This document shows, in pieces, positions 5,639 through 6,783 of a stretch of DNA of 6,783 nt. A program made the translations under genes and the position numbers. The stretch's first letter is position 1. Every line of letters starts with the position of its first letter. This DNA comes from Methanomicrobium sp. (lineage in GTDB: Archaea; Halobacteriota; Methanomicrobia; Methanomicrobiales; Methanomicrobiaceae), in contig JAFZMT010000230.1 in the NCBI GenBank assembly GCA_017553245.1, positions 1 to 6,783 on the forward strand, in the 5' to 3' direction. The notes under the pieces were generated by a model. The model saw nothing but the letters and a program-made list of their open reading frames with translations. It had not been told where the DNA came from and did no database searches.

Positions 5639-6005
5639 TATACCACCAAAGGTTCAGAATCAGCTGGCTATGCTCCAGCAGGTACAGCAGCAGCTTCAGA
5701 CAATCCTTCAGCAGAAGGCAAGCTTCGAGATGGCTGCCAAGGAAGCAAAGAAGGCTATCGAGGAGCTTTCCTCCGTAAAGGAAGATGCGGTCGTCTACAC
5801 TGCAATCGGCTCGGTCATGATGCAGAAGGACAAGGCATCGGTTGAGGCGGATCTCAACGATAAGGTTGAGACGCTTGAGCTTCGCATAAAGTCGCTTGAG
5901 AAGCAGGAAAAGACTTTGCAGACGAAATACGAGCAGCTTCAGCAGCAGATTCAGGCTGCCGTTCAGGGCACGGCGGGCGCAGGCACACCGCCGTCCGCAA
6001 ACTAA
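5631..6005 (+). CDS. pfdB: Prefoldin beta subunit
   Basis: Prefoldin is the archaeal and eukaryotic jellyfish-shaped cochaperone (two alpha, four beta) that holds unfolded proteins in coiled-coil arms and passes them to the thermosome. The 124-residue product matches the beta subunit: an N-terminal Gln-rich coiled coil (about 5-48, QLAMLQQVQQQLQTILQQ), a short beta-hairpin core (DAVVYTAIGSVMMQKDKASV, about 52-71), and a C-terminal coiled coil (about 74-112, DKVETLELRIKSLEKQEKTL). A Gly/Ala/Pro tail ends it. AGGAGG at 5616-5621, inside pcc1, is a strong ribosome binding site. It is the last gene of the block; T-rich DNA follows. Confidence 0.95.
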   Translation: MNNIPPKVQNQLAMLQQVQQQLQTILQQKASFEMAAKEAKKAIEELSSVKEDAVVYTAIGSVMMQKDKASVEADLNDKVETLELRIKSLEKQEKTLQTKYEQLQQQIQAAVQGTAGAGTPPSAN

Positions 6006-6298
6006 TCACATTTTCAATATTTTTTACACGATTTTCCGAACTTTTTACTCGCTTTTCCGAACTTTTTACTCGCTTTTCCGAAACTTTATATTCACTATTT
6101 ACTCACTTTTCCGATGCTTTCTACACGCTTCTCCAAAGCTTTTCAGCTGCTTCTTACACGTTTATCCGTGTTTTTCCGCGTTTTTCCTTGTTTTCCCGTT
6201 TTTGATATTGATTCTTTTACGCATTCCGCGTCAGCCGGTCTGCGCGCGAGTCATTTCTCCGAGAAAAAGTGCGGGATTCTGTCATATCGCCGGTGACA
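6006..6298. other. T-rich noncoding gap between pfdB and the tRNA promoter
   Basis: Nearly 300 bp without a believable gene. The plus strand is strongly T-rich with regularly spaced short C/G words (TTTTCCG, TTTTTAC, CGTTTTTCC); the first part is a 21-bp tandem repeat. The T-runs just after the pfdB stop (from about 6011) would serve as an intrinsic archaeal terminator. Further on lie a 13-nt palindrome TTTCTCCGAGAAA (6254-6266) and an inverted repeat TGTCA (6280-6284) / TGACA (6294-6298). The continuous frame across it codes for a repetitive Phe-rich string and is not taken as real. Confidence 0.7.
6021..6083. repeat. 21-bp tandem repeat, about three clear copies
   Basis: Units begin at 6021, 6042 and 6063. 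Each reads TTTTTACNCG followed by NTTTTCCGAA and a final base; the second and third are identical except at the last base, and the first differs from the second at two positions. More diverged relatives continue to about 6140 (TTACTCACTTTTCCGATGC at 6099, CTACACGCTTCTCC at 6121). It lies immediately after pfdB, and its T-runs could act in termination. Confidence 0.75.
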
Positions 6299-6316
6299 AA
6301 AGAAAACGTTTAAAGC
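6299..6316 (+). promoter_or_regulatory. BRE/TATA promoter of the tRNA-Tyr/tRNA-Asp unit
   Basis: A purine-rich BRE-like AAAAGAAAAC is followed by GTTTAAAG (6309-6316). Transcription would start about 25 bp from the box centre, near 6338, roughly 10 nt before the mature tRNA-Tyr 5' end, as expected for an RNase P-processed leader. A second TATA-like ACATATATA at 6329-6337 is too close to the tRNA to drive it. Confidence 0.55.
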
Positions 6317-6347
6317 CTTATCAGTTTAACATATATAGCGCACCAGC

Positions 6348-6460
6348 CCCGCCTTAACTCAGACTGGTAGAGTGCGCGGCTGTAGTTTGGTTTGCCCGAT
6401 ACGAAGTCGAGCAACTGCGCGGCTACCGCGATGTCCCCGGTTCGAATCCGGGAGGCGGGA
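6348..6460 (+). tRNA. tRNA-Tyr (anticodon GTA) with a 39-nt intron
   Basis: A complete cloverleaf forms once an intron is removed. The acceptor stem is CCCGCCT (6348-6354) with AGGCGGG (6453-6459), discriminator A6460. The D stem is ACTC/GAGT (6357-6360/6370-6373) with GG in the loop, the anticodon stem CGCGG/CCGCG (6375-6379/6426-6430), the variable loop ATGTC, and the T stem CCCGG/CCGGG with loop TTCGAAT. The spliced anticodon loop is CTGTAGA, giving GTA for tyrosine. The C1-G72 pair and A73 are the archaeal tRNA-Tyr identity elements. The CCA end is not encoded. Exons total 74 nt. tRNA-Asp follows 33 nt later without its own promoter, so the two are probably cotranscribed. Confidence 0.95.
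6386..6424 (+). other. tRNA-Tyr intron at position 37/38 (bulge-helix-bulge)
   Basis: The intron splits the anticodon loop at the canonical archaeal site after G37 (6385) and before A38 (6425). A bulge-helix-bulge fits. Loop bases CTGT (6380-6383) pair with GCGG (6419-6422) as the 4-bp central helix (two G-U pairs). The 5' bulge is A-G|U (6384-6386) and the 3' bulge C-U|A (6423-6425). An intron stem then pairs 6388-6395 with 6411-6417 and 6397-6399 with 6407-6409. It would be cut by the tRNA splicing endonuclease EndA. Confidence 0.85.
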
Positions 6461-6493
6461 TCTGTAAATCGCGTGGGTCTGGTGTGTTGTACT

Positions 6494-6566
6494 GCCCAGC
6501 TAGTGTAGAGGCCTATCATGCAACCCTGTCACGGTTGCGACTCGGATTCGAATTCCGAGCTGGGCG
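6494..6566 (+). tRNA. tRNA-Asp (anticodon GTC)
   Basis: A full intron-less cloverleaf. The acceptor stem is GCCCAGC (6494-6500) with GCTGGGC (6559-6565), discriminator G6566 as expected for Asp. The anticodon stem CAACC/GGTTG (6521-6525/6533-6537) carries the loop CTGTCAC with anticodon GTC at 6528-6530. The T stem is TCGGA/TCCGA with loop TTCGAAT. The D arm GTGT...TCAT has a U-U mismatch, which I recall as a feature of other archaeal tRNA-Asp genes. CCA is not encoded. It probably shares the tRNA-Tyr promoter and ends at the T tract just downstream. Confidence 0.95.
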
Positions 6567-6567
6567 C

Positions 6568-6577
6568 TTTGTTTTTT
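6568..6577 (+). terminator. T-tract terminator after tRNA-Asp
   Basis: TTTGTTTTTT begins two bases after the tRNA-Asp discriminator, and further T-runs follow. Oligo-T tracts are the usual archaeal termination signal for tRNA genes. Confidence 0.6.
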
Positions 6578-6631
6578 CGATTTTCTTGATATTCTCGGTT
6601 TTCTAGATTTTCTCGCTTTTCTGTATTCCGT
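6578..6631. repeat. Degenerate 18-bp T-rich tandem repeat
   Basis: Three 18-bp units start at 6578 (CGATTTTCTTGATATTCT), 6596 (CGGTTTTCTAGATTTTCT) and 6614 (CGCTTTTCTGTATTCCGT). They share the CG-N-TTTTCT word with the 21-bp repeat after pfdB but have a different period. No gene is evident between tRNA-Asp and the window end. Confidence 0.5.
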
Positions 6632-6733
6632 GTCGGGTATTGAAATTGAGTATTTTTCGTCGTTCGTATTCTGCGGTCGTGACTTTTCGGGTTTTGCGTG
6701 AAAAACGGATCATAGAGATTAAAAACCCCTAAG

Positions 6734-6742
6734 TACAATATA
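6734..6742 (+). promoter_or_regulatory. TATA box for the tRNA gene at the window edge
   Basis: TACAATATA is centred about 34 bp upstream of the tRNA-like sequence starting at 6772, predicting transcription from near 6763. The spacing is like that of the tRNA-Tyr promoter, supporting an independent tRNA gene downstream. Confidence 0.45.
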
Positions 6743-6771
6743 GTATGCTGACATCACCGATGTCGTCACCT

Positions 6772-6783
6772 GCCCAGCTAGTG
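6772..6783 (+). tRNA. 5' end of a probable second tRNA-Asp (cut by window edge)
   Basis: The last 12 bases, GCCCAGCTAGTG, are identical to the first 12 of the tRNA-Asp at 6494 (acceptor strand, T8, A9 and the start of the D stem). Even the preceding CT is the same. With the TATA box upstream, a second tRNA-Asp copy is the simplest reading, but only the 5' strand is visible, so the anticodon is unproven. Confidence 0.6.

Noticed and set aside
6021..6140. CRISPR-like array
   Set aside because: The repeats are 21 bp and directly tandem, without unique spacers.
6329..6337. ACATATATA as the tRNA-Tyr TATA box
   Set aside because: It is centred only about 15 bp from the mature tRNA start, so transcription would begin inside the tRNA; the box at 6309-6316 has the right spacing.
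5896..6357. A 153-codon open frame across the T-rich gap, coding a Phe/Tyr-rich repetitive peptide
   Set aside because: It overlaps the end of pfdB and the tRNA-Tyr gene. Its Phe-rich repeats (FRTFYSLF) follow directly from the 21-bp DNA repeat, and there is no ribosome binding site.
6529..6738. Minus-strand frame with ENRE-type charged repeats
   Set aside because: The repeats mirror the 18-bp T-rich DNA repeat, and the frame overlaps tRNA-Asp.

Overview
The window reads as chromosomal DNA of a methanogenic euryarchaeon, most likely order Methanomicrobiales; the genus cannot be fixed from sequence alone. The evidence is a full set of archaeal information-processing genes (L15e, Rpp30, Pop5, proteasome alpha, SBDS, L37Ae, RpoP, an archaeal Brix protein, Pcc1, prefoldin beta), a tRNA-Tyr with a bulge-helix-bulge intron, TATA/BRE-type promoters, tRNAs without an encoded CCA, and protein wording (e.g. 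the PsmA start [16 protein letters not shown]) close to that order. No mobile element, CRISPR array or obvious transferred island is seen.

Layout: (1) 2-415 is the 3' part of moaC (molybdenum cofactor synthesis). (2) A 225-bp spacer with a possible terminator and weak promoter candidates leads to rpl15e (641-1231). (3) A 150-bp spacer with three consecutive hairpins precedes a tight block rnp3-rnp2-psmA-sdo1 (1382-4310), with overlaps of 4 and 13 nt and a gap of 9 nt. (4) A 251-bp spacer (4311-4561), GC-rich and repetitive at first, then with a composite palindrome and a good TATA box, precedes a second tight block rpl37ae-rpoP-brix-pcc1-pfdB (4562-6005), with overlaps of 1, 29 and 8 nt. (5) From 6006 to the end the DNA is T-rich, with degenerate tandem repeats surrounding an intron-containing tRNA-Tyr, a tRNA-Asp and, at the window edge, the first 12 bases of what looks like another tRNA-Asp.

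Blocks 3 and 4 together match the well-known archaeal 'exosome superoperon', which couples RNA processing (RNase P), ribosome maturation (SBDS, Brix), protein turnover (20S proteasome), transcription (RpoP), tRNA t6A modification (KEOPS Pcc1) and chaperoning (prefoldin). The exosome genes rrp4, rrp41 and rrp42, which normally sit between SBDS and L37Ae, are absent; the repetitive spacer occupies their place.

I see no wholly new biological system here. The more unusual points are the missing exosome core, a 12-bp in-frame minisatellite that expands Pop5 with an acidic tetrapeptide linker, a lysine-rich tail on the proteasome alpha subunit, three hairpins between rpl15e and rnp3, and the apparent tRNA-Asp duplication.
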